Assembly (NCBI RefSeq): GCF_032925565.1
Contig: NZ_CP136708.1
Location: forward strand, 3,100,001 to 3,164,000
Reading direction: 5' to 3'
Length of the DNA stretch: 64,000 nt
DNA from: Alteromonas sp. CI.11.F.A3
GTDB taxonomy: Bacteria; Pseudomonadota; Gammaproteobacteria; Enterobacterales; Alteromonadaceae
The notes beneath the pieces are model-generated. The model made no database searches. It was not told the origin of the DNA and saw nothing but the letters and a program-made list of their open reading frames with translations. Positions within the stretch are counted from its first letter, which is position 1. Each line of letters begins with the position of its first letter. A program made the translations under genes and the position numbers. Positions 18,781-26,915 of the stretch are shown one piece after another.

Positions 18781-20184
18781 GTGATATACGACTTTGTCTC
18801 GGCGGTGAATAACGTCTTATGGGGTAACGGCCAAGTATTAATTATAATGCTATTGGCGTGTGGTATTTGGTTTACCGTTAAATTAGGTGGTGTTCAATTA
18901 CGTCATTTTGGTCACATGTTTTCCTTATTGAAAGGAAGCAACAAATCCTCGAAAGAAGGTATTAGTTCTTTTCAGGCATTATGTACTAGTTTATCGGCAC
19001 GGGTAGGTACGGGTAATTTAGCTGGCGTAGCGGTGGCAATTTCTTTAGGTGGCTCTGGCGCTATCTTCTGGATGTGGATGATTGCCATATTAGGTATGGC
19101 CACAGGCTTCGCAGAAAGTGTACTTGGGCAACTTTATAAAGTACGCGACGAAAACGGTGAGTTTCGTGGCGGCCCTGCGTATTACATTAAACAAGGCTTA
19201 AATAAAACCTGGTTAGCCGTAGCTTTCTCTTTATGTCTTTTCTTCGGCTACGGTTTTGTATTCAGTGCGGTGCAAGCGAATACCATCACTGATGCACTTA
19301 ACAACGCTTATCAATTCCCCAGCGAATACACGGGTATAGCCATTATTGCCCTAGCCTCTTTAATAGTAATAGGTGGCTTGCGGGGTATTGCCAGGTTTGC
19401 TGAATTTGTTGTGCCTTTTATGGGTATTGGTTATGTATTAGTGGCATTGGGAATTACCTTTATCAACATCTCAGAACTTCCTGCCATGTTGATGGACATC
19501 ATAAAGTCTGCATTTGGACTACAAGAAGCCGGCGCTGGCGCATTAGGTGCAGCCATTAAAAATGGTATACAACGAGGGTTATACTCAAACGAAGCCGGAA
19601 GTGGCTCCGTGCCCCATGCTGCGGCCAGTGCGGTGCCAAACCCCAACCATCCAGTGTCACAAGGCTACATTCAAATGCTGGGCGTGTTTTTAGATACTAT
19701 GGTGCTGTGTACCTCTACCGCGTTTATTATTCTGCTTGCGGGCGGGTCTAGCTCTGACCAAATGGAAGGGATCAGATTAACCCAAGACGCAATGAGCAGC
19801 CATTTAGGCGAAGGGGGAACCGACTTTGTCGCCGCCGCTATTAGCTTATTCGCCTTCACGTCGGTTGTGGCTAACTATGCCTATGGCGAAAGTAACCTAC
19901 ACATGTTTAAACTTGATAACCGTGCTGGGCGAGCCGCCTACACGATAGGTTACTTGGGTATGATTTACTGGGGTGCGCAAGCAGCTATGCCACAAGTATG
20001 GGCCATGGCCGATATGGCATTAGGATTAATGACCGTTATCAACATTACCGCTATTGTATGGATGACGCCAACCATCGTGTCTATCAGCAAAGATTACTTT
20101 GCAAAACGCGACCGCGGCGAAAAAGTAGAATACAAAACCGGAGACTGTGAAATTCAGGGTAAATCTGAAGACGGTATTTGGTAA
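18781..20184 (+). CDS. Alanine or glycine:cation symporter (AGCS family)
   Basis: Takes up alanine, glycine or similar amino acids with sodium. The 467-aa protein has about 11 membrane helices and the AGCS patterns: FQALCTSLSARVGTGNLAGV near 60-80, GGPAYYI, and NEAGSGSVPHAAASA near 270. The start is GTG with AAGGA about eight bases upstream; the resulting N-terminus (MIYDFVSAVNNVLWGNG) is typical. It is a single-gene unit ended by a strong terminator. Substrate choice cannot be read from the sequence. Confidence 0.95.
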   Translation: MIYDFVSAVNNVLWGNGQVLIIMLLACGIWFTVKLGGVQLRHFGHMFSLLKGSNKSSKEGISSFQALCTSLSARVGTGNLAGVAVAISLGGSGAIFWMWMIAILGMATGFAESVLGQLYKVRDENGEFRGGPAYYIKQGLNKTWLAVAFSLCLFFGYGFVFSAVQANTITDALNNAYQFPSEYTGIAIIALASLIVIGGLRGIARFAEFVVPFMGIGYVLVALGITFINISELPAMLMDIIKSAFGLQEAGAGALGAAIKNGIQRGLYSNEAGSGSVPHAAASAVPNPNHPVSQGYIQMLGVFLDTMVLCTSTAFIILLAGGSSSDQMEGIRLTQDAMSSHLGEGGTDFVAAAISLFAFTSVVANYAYGESNLHMFKLDNRAGRAAYTIGYLGMIYWGAQAAMPQVWAMADMALGLMTVINITAIVWMTPTIVSISKDYFAKRDRGEKVEYKTGDCEIQGKSEDGIW

Positions 20185-20227
20185 GCGGAACTTTTTGGAT
20201 CGTAATCTAATCTTGGAAAAATATATC

Positions 20228-20267
20228 GCAGTGGCTACTAACTCAAAACAGTAGCCACTGCTTTTTT
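20228..20267 (+). terminator. Intrinsic terminator after the AGCS symporter gene
   Basis: Twelve-base perfect stem (GCAGTGGCTACT and its complement), a ten-base loop and six Ts. Confidence 0.93.
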
Positions 20268-20283
20268 ATGTCATAAGCCCAAT

Positions 20284-20901
20284 TTATATTGGCCTGAACA
20301 GTTCAAACATATTACTGCTATCTACGGTGAAATAATCCCCTACTCCGCCACCGCGCATAACCGGTTCTGCTTTCAAGGTTTTATACACACCCGCTTCAAT
20401 CATGTTTTTTTGAATATGCACGCCAACAACCTCTCCCATTACAAACCAACTTTCACACAAGCCACCTTCCGCATTTTTTAGCTGTACGATATCGGTAAGC
20501 TTGCACTCCATGCTAACTGGGCTTGATTTCACTCGCGGCACATCGACAATGTGAGATGCGACGGTATCCAAACCAGCAAACGCGAACTCATCTTCATGGG
20601 CTGCTAATGGTGCACTGGTTTGATTCATAGCATCTACCAACGGCTTGCCGACGAGGTTCCAACAGAACTCACCGGTCGCTTTGATATTTTTAAGTGAATC
20701 TTTATCACCCACACTAGAAAAGCCAATGATAGGTGGCGTGTAATTAAGCGCGTTGAAAAAACTATATGGCGCTAGGTTTAGCTTACCGTCTTTACTTTTA
20801 GACGAAATCCAACCAATGGGCCTAGGCGCAATAATGGCGTTGAAAGGATCGTGGGCTAGACCATGCCCTAATTTAGGTTCGTAGAAGTGAATATCAGACA
20901 A
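20284..20901 (-). CDS. Flavin reductase-like (DIM6/NTAB) FMN-binding protein, TTG start
   Basis: A 205-aa flavoprotein of the flavin reductase-like family, with the IIAPRPIGWISSKSKDG segment (about 23-40), NLAPYSFFNALNYTPPIIGF and a C-terminal GDYFTVDSS. Members bind FMN and either supply reduced flavin or use it in small oxidoreductases; the substrate is unknown. The TTG start has AAGGA six bases upstream. It stands alone, convergent with the symporter gene. Confidence 0.88.
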   Translation of the reverse strand: MSDIHFYEPKLGHGLAHDPFNAIIAPRPIGWISSKSKDGKLNLAPYSFFNALNYTPPIIGFSSVGDKDSLKNIKATGEFCWNLVGKPLVDAMNQTSAPLAAHEDEFAFAGLDTVASHIVDVPRVKSSPVSMECKLTDIVQLKNAEGGLCESWFVMGEVVGVHIQKNMIEAGVYKTLKAEPVMRGGGVGDYFTVDSSNMFELFRPI

Positions 20902-21158
20902 GAATGTTCCTTAGCAATCATGGTGGTTAATTAACTCTTTTACCATTGTGAGTATAGCGGCTAAGGTGTTCAAATTGCAGTAGTGAGTTTAGGCTGGCTG
21001 TGAGTTTAGGCCGCTTATGGGTTTGGCAGCTTATAAGTTTATGGATAACTAATTTACATAACTTGGCAGGTATGGTGACTTTATAATTACGATGTATTAC
21101 GTGTTGGTTTCTCATTCAGATGAATCGCCAAAGGACTAAACCATTAAACAATCACATA
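20902..21158. other. Gap upstream of the flavin reductase-like gene
   Basis: About 257 bases with promoter space for the minus-strand gene. A short direct repeat (GTGAGTTTAGG, twice near 20983-21010) is present. No gene is supported; a 62-codon open frame on the minus strand lacks any protein-like features. Confidence 0.35.
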
Positions 21159-21195
21159 CAAAAAACGACGTTAAGCCATGCTTATACGCCGTTTT
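21159..21195 (-). terminator. Intrinsic terminator of the small Lys-rich gene
   Basis: On the minus strand a long stem (AAAACGGCGT with ACGTCGTTTT, plus TAAGC/GCTTA after a bulge) around an ATG loop ends in a run of Ts, 26 bases after the stop of the small gene. Its presence supports that gene being real. Confidence 0.85.
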
Positions 21196-21221
21196 GTATT
21201 CTTATGAATTAATGCAGCGAA

Positions 21222-21338
21222 CTATTTTTTCTTCGCTTTTTTAAGTTCTTTCTTAAGCTTTTTAAGCTTACCTTCTTGCTTAGAAATTTTAGCTTTAGTT
21301 AGTTTGATTTCTTGTTTAACTTTCTTAGCTTTAGCCAT
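21222..21338 (-). CDS. Very small lysine-rich coiled-coil protein (38 aa)
   Basis: The predicted 38-aa protein begins MAKAKKVKQEIKLTKAKISK; 18 of its 38 residues are lysine. Spacing of Ile/Leu suggests one long amphipathic helix. I choose the ATG at 21338 because AAAAGGA lies nine bases upstream; longer frames start in non-coding-like sequence. It has its own terminator. The charge suggests binding to nucleic acid, ribosomes or an acidic partner, but I do not recognise the family and assign no function. Confidence 0.65.
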   Translation of the reverse strand: MAKAKKVKQEIKLTKAKISKQEGKLKKLKKELKKAKKK

Positions 21339-21451
21339 TGGAAATATCCTTTTATTGCTATTGGTTATTGAGTGAGGAATGCTAGGCAATATACGCTCAC
21401 TCGAAGTAATCACTGCTTTAAAAGCAAGTGCATTATTCGTTTCGCAAACTA

Positions 21452-21625
21452 CTAATCCGAAGACTTGGCTTTTTGCGCTTCAGTGAATTCTTTAATAAAC
21501 CGCCTGATCTCTCTTGCCGCTGTGGTATCAAGCTCTTCACAGAGATGAATAAAGTCGGCACGCTCCTGATCGTTAATGCGAATAATCAGCTGACTATTCT
21601 TTTTTTTATTCTTTTTCTTATCCAA
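21452..21625 (-). CDS. Small ribbon-helix-helix-like protein (57 aa), TTG start
   Basis: The gene begins with TTG, preceded by GAGG eight bases upstream. The product has a Lys/Asn-rich tail (MDKKKNKKKNS), a short strand LIIRIND, then two helices (QERADFIHLCEELDTTAARE and IRRFIKEF). Strand-helix-turn-helix with a basic N-terminus matches the ribbon-helix-helix (Arc/MetJ-like) DNA-binding layout. It may be a small DNA-binding regulator. It lies 113 bases upstream of the Lys-rich gene on the same strand, so the two could be cotranscribed. No toxin-like partner is adjacent. Confidence 0.6.
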   Translation of the reverse strand: MDKKKNKKKNSQLIIRINDQERADFIHLCEELDTTAAREIRRFIKEFTEAQKAKSSD

Positions 21626-21807
21626 CGTAAGTCCTCATCAAGAACAGCACTAGTCTAAAATGCCAGCCCGTAAATGCCAGAAGATACCAGTTCATGCGAT
21701 TTATGGCTATACAGCATATAGCATTTGTATATACATTTTCAATATTTATTACTGTTGTATGACACTCTTGTTTAACTGATATAGCAAAATACGAGAAAAC
21801 TAGACGT
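21626..21807. other. Gap upstream of the small RHH-like gene
   Basis: AT-rich sequence that should hold the promoter of the minus-strand small gene pair. No further gene seen. Confidence 0.35.
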
Positions 21808-21840
21808 AAAAAAACGGCCTATGATAAACAAAGGCCGTTT
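21808..21840 (-). terminator. Intrinsic terminator of the AhpD-like gene
   Basis: AAACGGCCT / AGGCCGTTT stem; the minus-strand product ends in seven Ts. It lies about 100 bases after the stop of the minus-strand AhpD-like gene. Confidence 0.85.
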
Positions 21841-21941
21841 CTTGTATGCGTATGTTCTATATGAACTTGCGTAAAACCATCGCGATTTTATTACTGGTAG
21901 AAAGTTAGTTCTCTCTACCTTTTCTCAATCTTCTCTCTACC

Positions 21942-22493
21942 TTATTTAGGTTCCCAAGCAAATGATTTAAATGCATCGTCTACAGGGGTTTCAGCTAGGT
22001 GGTTTGTGTAGTTACTCATCACTTTTTGCGCCAAAATTAGAATGATTTCTAATAGTTGCTTGTGTGCATAACCCGCATCGTAAAACGCTTTAAGCTGTGC
22101 ATCATCGATATGACCGCGACCACGCGTTACTGCTAGTACGGTATCTTTCAATGTGTTTAGCTTGGCATCAGAAAGAGTTTCGTCATTACGTAACTCTTCA
22201 ATTAGCTCATCACTTACTTTCATGCTTTTAGCAATACCGGTATGCGCTGGTACGCAGTAATGACACGCATGCTCTACGTTAACCGCTTGCCATACTACAG
22301 TAAGCTCTTCTGCATTGAATGACGTATCTTGTGCCAAACCGTGAAGTACTTGATAACCTTCAAGCAACGTTGGCGCTTCCGCCATTACTGCATGCAAGTT
22401 AGGTATCATACCGAAAGCTTTTTGAGAGTTCTCAAGAAGTGGTTTAGCTGCTTCTGGTGCGCTATCTGCTGTGTGTAATGTAAAATCGCTCAT
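21942..22493 (-). CDS. Carboxymuconolactone decarboxylase/AhpD-like protein
   Basis: A 183-aa helical protein of the AhpD-like superfamily. The redox motif EHACHYCVPAHTG (about 74-86) has the Glu, CxxC and His arrangement used by AhpD-type alkylhydroperoxidases, so a peroxide-reducing or thiol-redox role is likely rather than lactone decarboxylation. AGGAG lies before the ATG. It is divergent from a TetR regulator, with two palindromic operators in between, so it is probably repressed by that regulator and induced by an unknown ligand. Confidence 0.9.
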   Translation of the reverse strand: MSDFTLHTADSAPEAAKPLLENSQKAFGMIPNLHAVMAEAPTLLEGYQVLHGLAQDTSFNAEELTVVWQAVNVEHACHYCVPAHTGIAKSMKVSDELIEELRNDETLSDAKLNTLKDTVLAVTRGRGHIDDAQLKAFYDAGYAHKQLLEIILILAQKVMSNYTNHLAETPVDDAFKSFAWEPK

Positions 22494-22584
22494 GTCACTC
22501 TCCTATTGATGTGAACTGAAAACCAGTAACTAAAATTGATAATAAATACTGATTACGTTTTGATGTAATACAATATAGGTTTAC

Positions 22585-22600
22585 TTGAACACTTGTTCAA
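22585..22600. promoter_or_regulatory. TetR-type operator 1
   Basis: Perfect 16-base palindrome TTGAACACTTGTTCAA in the divergent promoter region between the AhpD-like gene and the TetR gene. Confidence 0.75.
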
Positions 22601-22607
22601 GTCATAA

Positions 22608-22623
22608 TTGAACAAGTGTTCAA
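22608..22623. promoter_or_regulatory. TetR-type operator 2
   Basis: Perfect 16-base palindrome TTGAACAAGTGTTCAA, differing from operator 1 only in the centre. The centres are 23 bases apart, about two helical turns, so two dimers could bind the same DNA face. It lies 27 bases before the TetR start and suggests autoregulation. Confidence 0.75.
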
Positions 22624-22649
22624 AACATTCGAATATAAGGTATACCAGA

Positions 22650-23231
22650 ATGAAATATGTAGAGTCTGAAGTGATTGAGAAGGCCACCACGCTTTTTTGG
22701 CAAAAAGGCTTTCAGGCTGCTGGTATGCGCGATATTCAACAAGCCTTAGATATGCGACCGGGTAGCATTTATGCGCGCTTTAAAAGTAAAGAAGGTTTGT
22801 TCCAACTGGTAGTGGAAAAGTATGTAGCCAATACTCAGCAGAAACTCAGCACGGTTATTAATGCTGATACTCCTCTTGATGCCTTGCGTGCTTTTTTTGT
22901 TAGCGAGCTTATTAACCCTGAAGAAATGCGCTTTCAACGCCAATGCTTATTGATTAAGTCTATTACCGAATTAGAGATGTTGGGTGAAAACGGAAAACAG
23001 TCTGTGCTGGAGGGTATGAGTACCTTAAAAGCTTGCTTCAAATCGATTGTAGAAAAGGCCGTTCAAACTAATTCTCTACCTTCAAGTACACCCGTTGATA
23101 AAGCCGCGGATTGGTTACAAAACCAATTTGTAGGGCTTCGCACTTTTGCCTTAATGCAAAGTGACAATCTCGCCATTGAATCTATGATTGATAAAGTACT
23201 CATCGACCTTAAAACATCTTGGCCTGAGTAA
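22650..23231 (+). CDS. TetR-family transcriptional regulator
   Basis: The 193-aa protein has an N-terminal TetR helix-turn-helix (about 5-50: IEKATTLFWQKGFQAAGMRD, then RPGSIYARFKSKEGLF) and an all-helical ligand domain ending WLQNQFVGLRTFALMQ. I start it at ATG 22650 with AAGG nine bases upstream; an earlier TTG frame would begin inside operator 2. It probably represses itself and the divergent AhpD-like gene through the two palindromes. The ligand is not known. Confidence 0.92.
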   Translation: MKYVESEVIEKATTLFWQKGFQAAGMRDIQQALDMRPGSIYARFKSKEGLFQLVVEKYVANTQQKLSTVINADTPLDALRAFFVSELINPEEMRFQRQCLLIKSITELEMLGENGKQSVLEGMSTLKACFKSIVEKAVQTNSLPSSTPVDKAADWLQNQFVGLRTFALMQSDNLAIESMIDKVLIDLKTSWPE

Positions 23232-23246
23232 TTGATGCAGAAGGTA

Positions 23247-23678
23247 AGCTTGCATTAGAAATTTTACACTGCGTGAATGATGTTGCAGAGCGCCCATGGG
23301 TGGGTTTGCGCTCGTCTCTGAATGTTAGCTATTCGCTCGGTATATCTGGGGCATTGTGAGAGCTTGCATTAGAAACCTTCCACAGCATAGATGCTGTGGC
23401 AGAGCACCCATGGATGGGTTTGCGCTCGTCTCTGAATGTTAGTTTTTAGCTCGGTGTATCTGGGGAATTGAGAGAGCTTGCATTAGAAATCTTCCTTAGC
23501 ACGGATGCTAAAGCAGAGTACTTTTGGGTGGGCTTACTACGTACTTCTGAATGTTAGCTATTCGCTCGGTATATTTGGGGCATTGTGAGAGCTTGCATTA
23601 GAAACCTTCCACAGCATGGATGCTGTGGCAGAGCGCCCATGGATGGGTTTACCGCGCGTTTCTAATGCAAGCTCTCAC
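23247..23678. repeat. Tandem array of four palindromic, doubly-hairpinned elements
   Basis: Four copies begin with AGCTTGCATTAGAA at 23247, 23361, 23475 and 23590 (periods 114, 114 and 115). Each holds a first hairpin (CCACAGCAT/ATGCTGTGG in units 2 and 4), a second hairpin around CCCATGGATGGG, and a right arm that is an inverted form of the left arm. In unit 4 the arms are a perfect 20-base inverted repeat (23585-23604 with 23659-23678). Units 1-3 have a diverged right arm (TCTGAATGTTAGCT) and a spacer of about 30 bases. Unit 3 has paired changes that keep both stems. The array lies between convergent genes and contains no reading frame of note. It resembles REP/BIME-type elements in layout; I cannot name the family. 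Confidence 0.9.
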
Positions 23679-23694
23679 AAGGGCCACGTAAAGA

Positions 23695-23871
23695 CTAACT
23701 AAACATCATGCGAAGAAGTTGTGCTACCAGTAATATGCCCATTAGCGGCCAAATCCACTTCGCCCATTTGGCGGTGTCTTCGTCACTAATGCGCATTTTA
23801 GAGCGCTCGATAAGCGGTATCACTATAAAAAGTGCGCCGAACAGTACGGCAAGTATTATTAAAACTTCCAT
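23695..23871 (-). CDS. Small membrane protein (58 aa) overlapping the end of ubiF
   Basis: The ATG lies inside the last codons of ubiF, overlapping it by 13 bases in another frame, with a GGGA sequence just upstream, so translation is probably coupled. The protein has an N-terminal membrane helix (VLIILAVLFGALFIVIPLI, 3-21), a charged loop (ERSKMRISDEDTAKWAK) and a second helix (WIWPLMGILLVAQLL). I do not recognise the family. Coupling to ubiF suggests a link to ubiquinone synthesis at the membrane, but this rests on position only. Confidence 0.65.
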   Translation of the reverse strand: MEVLIILAVLFGALFIVIPLIERSKMRISDEDTAKWAKWIWPLMGILLVAQLLRMMFS

Positions 23872-25103
23872 TCTCGCATCCCTATCGCATATTTAAGTAC
23901 TTCCCGTTTGGCTGGCTCAAACTGCTGAGCTACAGAAAGTAATTGGTTTCTTAACCATTTAATGGGGCCAATATCGTTACTAAACAAGCCATAGAAACCA
24001 TCCATAGCAGACATCATTAACCCGTTATCACGCTGGCGCGGTTTTTCGTAGTTTGTTATTAAACGCTTTTTAAACTCTAGCGACGTTAAATCGATACCTT
24101 CGGCAGTCACCGTCAATAAGGTTTCAACATCTCTAAACCCTAAATTAACGCCCTGCCCCGCTAATGGATTGATGGTATGCGCCGCATCGCCCACCAAAAT
24201 AACGCCGTCGATAACGTAACGGCTAGCATGCGCTCGGGTTAACGGGAATGTGGCTTTGTCTATTACCGTGAAGTCGTTACCGTTTTTTAAAAGCTCACTA
24301 GGAAATGCATCTACAATGGCTTGCTTTAATTGTGCGTCATTTAGCGTTGATAACCGTTTTAGTTCATCGGGTGAGTCGTACCAAACTAACGAGGCGTAAT
24401 TGTCGAACATTGGCAAAAAAGCTTTAGGGCCATCAGGTGTAAATTCTTGCCATGTAATGGCATCTACCGGATTTGTCATTTCGATGGTAATGCCCATGGC
24501 TTGTTGACTATATTGCCAACCAGATACGCCAATATTCGCAACCTGTCTAACTTGCGAAGCCGCACCATCGGCACCTATTAACCACTTGGCGTGAATAGTT
24601 TCGCCGTTATCAAGACTAAGAGTGGCGGCAAGGTTTCTTGAAGCATCAGAATCAACCGAGCTATTAACCGAGTCACTAACCGAGCTATTGCAAAGCTTGA
24701 TATTGGTAACTTTACAGCCAGTAAACCAGGTAACGTTATCAAACGCCTTTAGCGCTTGATGACACCCTAATTGCAATAATCGGTTTTCAACAAAAAAACC
24801 TAACTGGGGCACATCGATACTTTGCGCGGTAAAGTCGGTTCGATGGGCGGGGTCGTCCCAGACACTCAAGCCGGTATAGGGTTTAACGCGCATTGCTTGA
24901 ATATATTCCCACGCGCCTAACGAAGTTAGTAAGGAGACAGACGCATCACTAATGGCTGAGACTCTCAAGTCTGGCTTACTGGTTTCGTCGAAGCCTTTGG
25001 GCAAGTGAGGTTCAATTATAGCGACGCGGTATTGCTGCTTCGCTAAACCTAATGCAAGCGCAGCCCCCACCATGCCACCACCATTTATACAAAAATCATA
25101 CAT
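23859..25103 (-). CDS. ubiF: Ubiquinone biosynthesis FAD-dependent hydroxylase (UbiF-type)
   Basis: Adds a ring hydroxyl group in ubiquinone synthesis using FAD and NAD(P)H. The 414-aa protein has an N-terminal FAD loop GGGMVGAALALGL (8-20), ISDASVSLLTSLGAWEYIQAM, LIGADGAASQVRQVA and the C-terminal LVGDAAHTINPLAGQGVNLGFRDV. Close agreement with E. coli UbiF, including WQEFTPDGPKAFLPMFDNYASLVWYDSP-type middle segments, favours UbiF over UbiH or UbiI. Position also supports this: as in E. coli it is divergent from miaB-ybeZ-ybeY-ybeX-lnt. Confidence 0.93.
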   Translation of the reverse strand: MYDFCINGGGMVGAALALGLAKQQYRVAIIEPHLPKGFDETSKPDLRVSAISDASVSLLTSLGAWEYIQAMRVKPYTGLSVWDDPAHRTDFTAQSIDVPQLGFFVENRLLQLGCHQALKAFDNVTWFTGCKVTNIKLCNSSVSDSVNSSVDSDASRNLAATLSLDNGETIHAKWLIGADGAASQVRQVANIGVSGWQYSQQAMGITIEMTNPVDAITWQEFTPDGPKAFLPMFDNYASLVWYDSPDELKRLSTLNDAQLKQAIVDAFPSELLKNGNDFTVIDKATFPLTRAHASRYVIDGVILVGDAAHTINPLAGQGVNLGFRDVETLLTVTAEGIDLTSLEFKKRLITNYEKPRQRDNGLMMSAMDGFYGLFSNDIGPIKWLRNQLLSVAQQFEPAKREVLKYAIGMREWKF

Positions 25104-25455
25104 ACTTTAAATCTCTTTTGCTGACCCACTAGCTTACTCGCTTTACACTAATGAATAATACGAATGTGAGCCCAAATCCGTTCGCCTTTTCATTTTACTA
25201 GTATCTTCTGCTTCATGCTTTATATCCGCCACACCGCCCTTGCAAGATGGCAGTGCATTAAATTCCGGCGAATGTGGGTGAATACACTGGGCATTCGACG
25301 TTATAACAGGTAAAATACGCGGCTATTTTGAACATCTTCCCAAAACTGCAGTGGCAGGCTTTGCCAGAAATTACACCTAACCTAGTTAGCGTGTGGCATT
25401 TTCAACCGCCAGTCAATTGCTTACGGGAACTCTATCAGGTTATCGACTAGTTGTT
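25104..25455. other. Divergent promoter region between ubiF and miaB
   Basis: 352 bases without a gene. A candidate miaB promoter is TGGGCA (25288-25293), 17-base spacer, TAAAAT (25311-25316), then ACGCGG. This predicts a leader of about 135 bases for miaB. An in-frame ATG-less extension upstream of miaB is open to 25393 but lacks protein conservation. Nothing else was recognised. Confidence 0.4.
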
Positions 25456-26889
25456 ATGACTAAAAAGCTGTATATCAAAACCTGGGGCTGCCAAATGAAC
25501 GAGTATGACTCGGAGAAAATGGCAGACTTACTCGACTCTACTCATGGCTATTCTGCAGCAGAAACTGCGGAAGAAGCCGATGTTATCTTGCTTAACACTT
25601 GCTCTATTCGTGAGAAGGCGCAGGAAAAAGTGTTCCACCAGCTTGGTCGTTGGAAGAACCTTAAGCAAGATAAACCCGAGCTTATTATTGGCGTGGGCGG
25701 ATGCGTAGCTTCTCAAGAAGGTAGCGTTATTCGCCAGCGTGCCCCTTATGTTGATTTAGTTTTCGGCCCGCAAACATTGCACCGTTTGCCCGAAATGATT
25801 AACCAACTTAAAGGCGGCGAAAAGTCGGTTATCGACGTGAGCTTCCCTGAAATTGAAAAATTCGACCGTTTACCTGAGCCTCGTGCTGAAGGCCCAACGG
25901 CGTTTGTTTCTATTATGGAAGGCTGTTCTAAGTACTGCACATTCTGTGTAGTACCCTATACCCGTGGTGAAGAAGTAAGCCGTCCGGTAGATGACGTACT
26001 ACTAGAAATTGCCCAGCTTGCCGGTCAAGGTGTACGTGAAGTTAACTTGTTAGGCCAAAACGTAAACGCGTTTCGCGGTGAAAACCACGATGGCACCGTA
26101 TGTCGTTTTGCCGAGTTATTGGAACTTGTTGCAGCTATCGACGGTATCGACAGAATTCGTTATACCACGTCGCATCCGGTTGAATTTACCGATGATATTA
26201 TTGACGTGTACGCCACTATCCCTGAGCTTGTTGATCACCTTCACTTGCCTGTACAAAGTGGTTCAGATCGTATTCTTAACTTAATGAAGCGTGGTCACAC
26301 GGCCATTGAGTATAAGTCTAAAATTCGTAAGCTTCGTAAAGTTCGCCCTAACATTAGTATGTCGAGCGATTTCATTATTGGTTTCCCAGGTGAAACCGAT
26401 GCTGACTTTGAAGCCACAATGGACCTTATTCAGGCCATCGATTACGACCTAAGCTTTAGTTTCATTTACAGTGCTCGCCCAGGGACTCCTGCAGCAGATG
26501 CGGTAGATGATGTAACGGAAGATGCGAAGAAACAGCGCTTATATTTATTGCAGCAGCGTATAAACCAACAAGCGTTGCGCATTGCCCGTAACATGGTAGA
26601 TACCGAGCAGCGTATTTTAGTTGAAGGCCCGTCAAAGAAAAATCCTATGGAGCTTTCTGGCCGTACTGAAAATAACCGCGTCGTAAACTTCGAAGGTACG
26701 CCGGATATGATTGGTGAATTCGTAGACGTGAAAGTGACAGACGTATTTTCTAATTCATTACGTGGCGACGTTATTCGCCGTGAAGATGAAATGGGCTTGC
26801 GTGTTGCCGTTTCGCCCCAATCTATTATGGCTAAGCACGAGGCTGATTTGCCTGACGCAATAGGCGTAGGTCAATTCAACCCAGCATAA
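25456..26889 (+). CDS. miaB: tRNA-2-methylthio-N6-isopentenyladenosine synthase
   Basis: A radical-SAM methylthiotransferase that adds a methylthio group to i6A37 of tRNAs reading UNN codons. The N-terminal UPF0004 domain has three cluster Cys (GCQMNEYDS at 12, [18 protein letters not shown]). The radical-SAM motif CSKYCTFC lies near 157-164, and a C-terminal TRAM domain follows. The ATG at 25456 gives 477 aa with the standard [15 protein letters not shown] opening. It heads the conserved miaB-ybeZ-ybeY-ybeX-lnt string. Confidence 0.98.
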   Translation: MTKKLYIKTWGCQMNEYDSEKMADLLDSTHGYSAAETAEEADVILLNTCSIREKAQEKVFHQLGRWKNLKQDKPELIIGVGGCVASQEGSVIRQRAPYVDLVFGPQTLHRLPEMINQLKGGEKSVIDVSFPEIEKFDRLPEPRAEGPTAFVSIMEGCSKYCTFCVVPYTRGEEVSRPVDDVLLEIAQLAGQGVREVNLLGQNVNAFRGENHDGTVCRFAELLELVAAIDGIDRIRYTTSHPVEFTDDIIDVYATIPELVDHLHLPVQSGSDRILNLMKRGHTAIEYKSKIRKLRKVRPNISMSSDFIIGFPGETDADFEATMDLIQAIDYDLSFSFIYSARPGTPAADAVDDVTEDAKKQRLYLLQQRINQQALRIARNMVDTEQRILVEGPSKKNPMELSGRTENNRVVNFEGTPDMIGEFVDVKVTDVFSNSLRGDVIRREDEMGLRVAVSPQSIMAKHEADLPDAIGVGQFNPA

Positions 26890-26915
26890 ATAGTAAAAGT
26901 GAGGAATACAGTAGT

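Noticed and set aside
20927..21115. Minus-strand 62-codon open frame in the gap upstream of the flavin reductase-like gene
   Set aside because: No ribosome site, no domain or membrane pattern, and it overlaps the promoter region of the neighbouring gene.
22608..22649. Longer N-terminus for the TetR regulator from TTG 22608
   Set aside because: This start lies in operator 2, has no Shine-Dalgarno and adds residues unlike TetR N-termini; the ATG at 22650 has AAGG at good spacing.
23247..23678. CRISPR array
   Set aside because: The whole 114-base unit is repeated, with no short repeats separated by unique spacers and no cas genes nearby.
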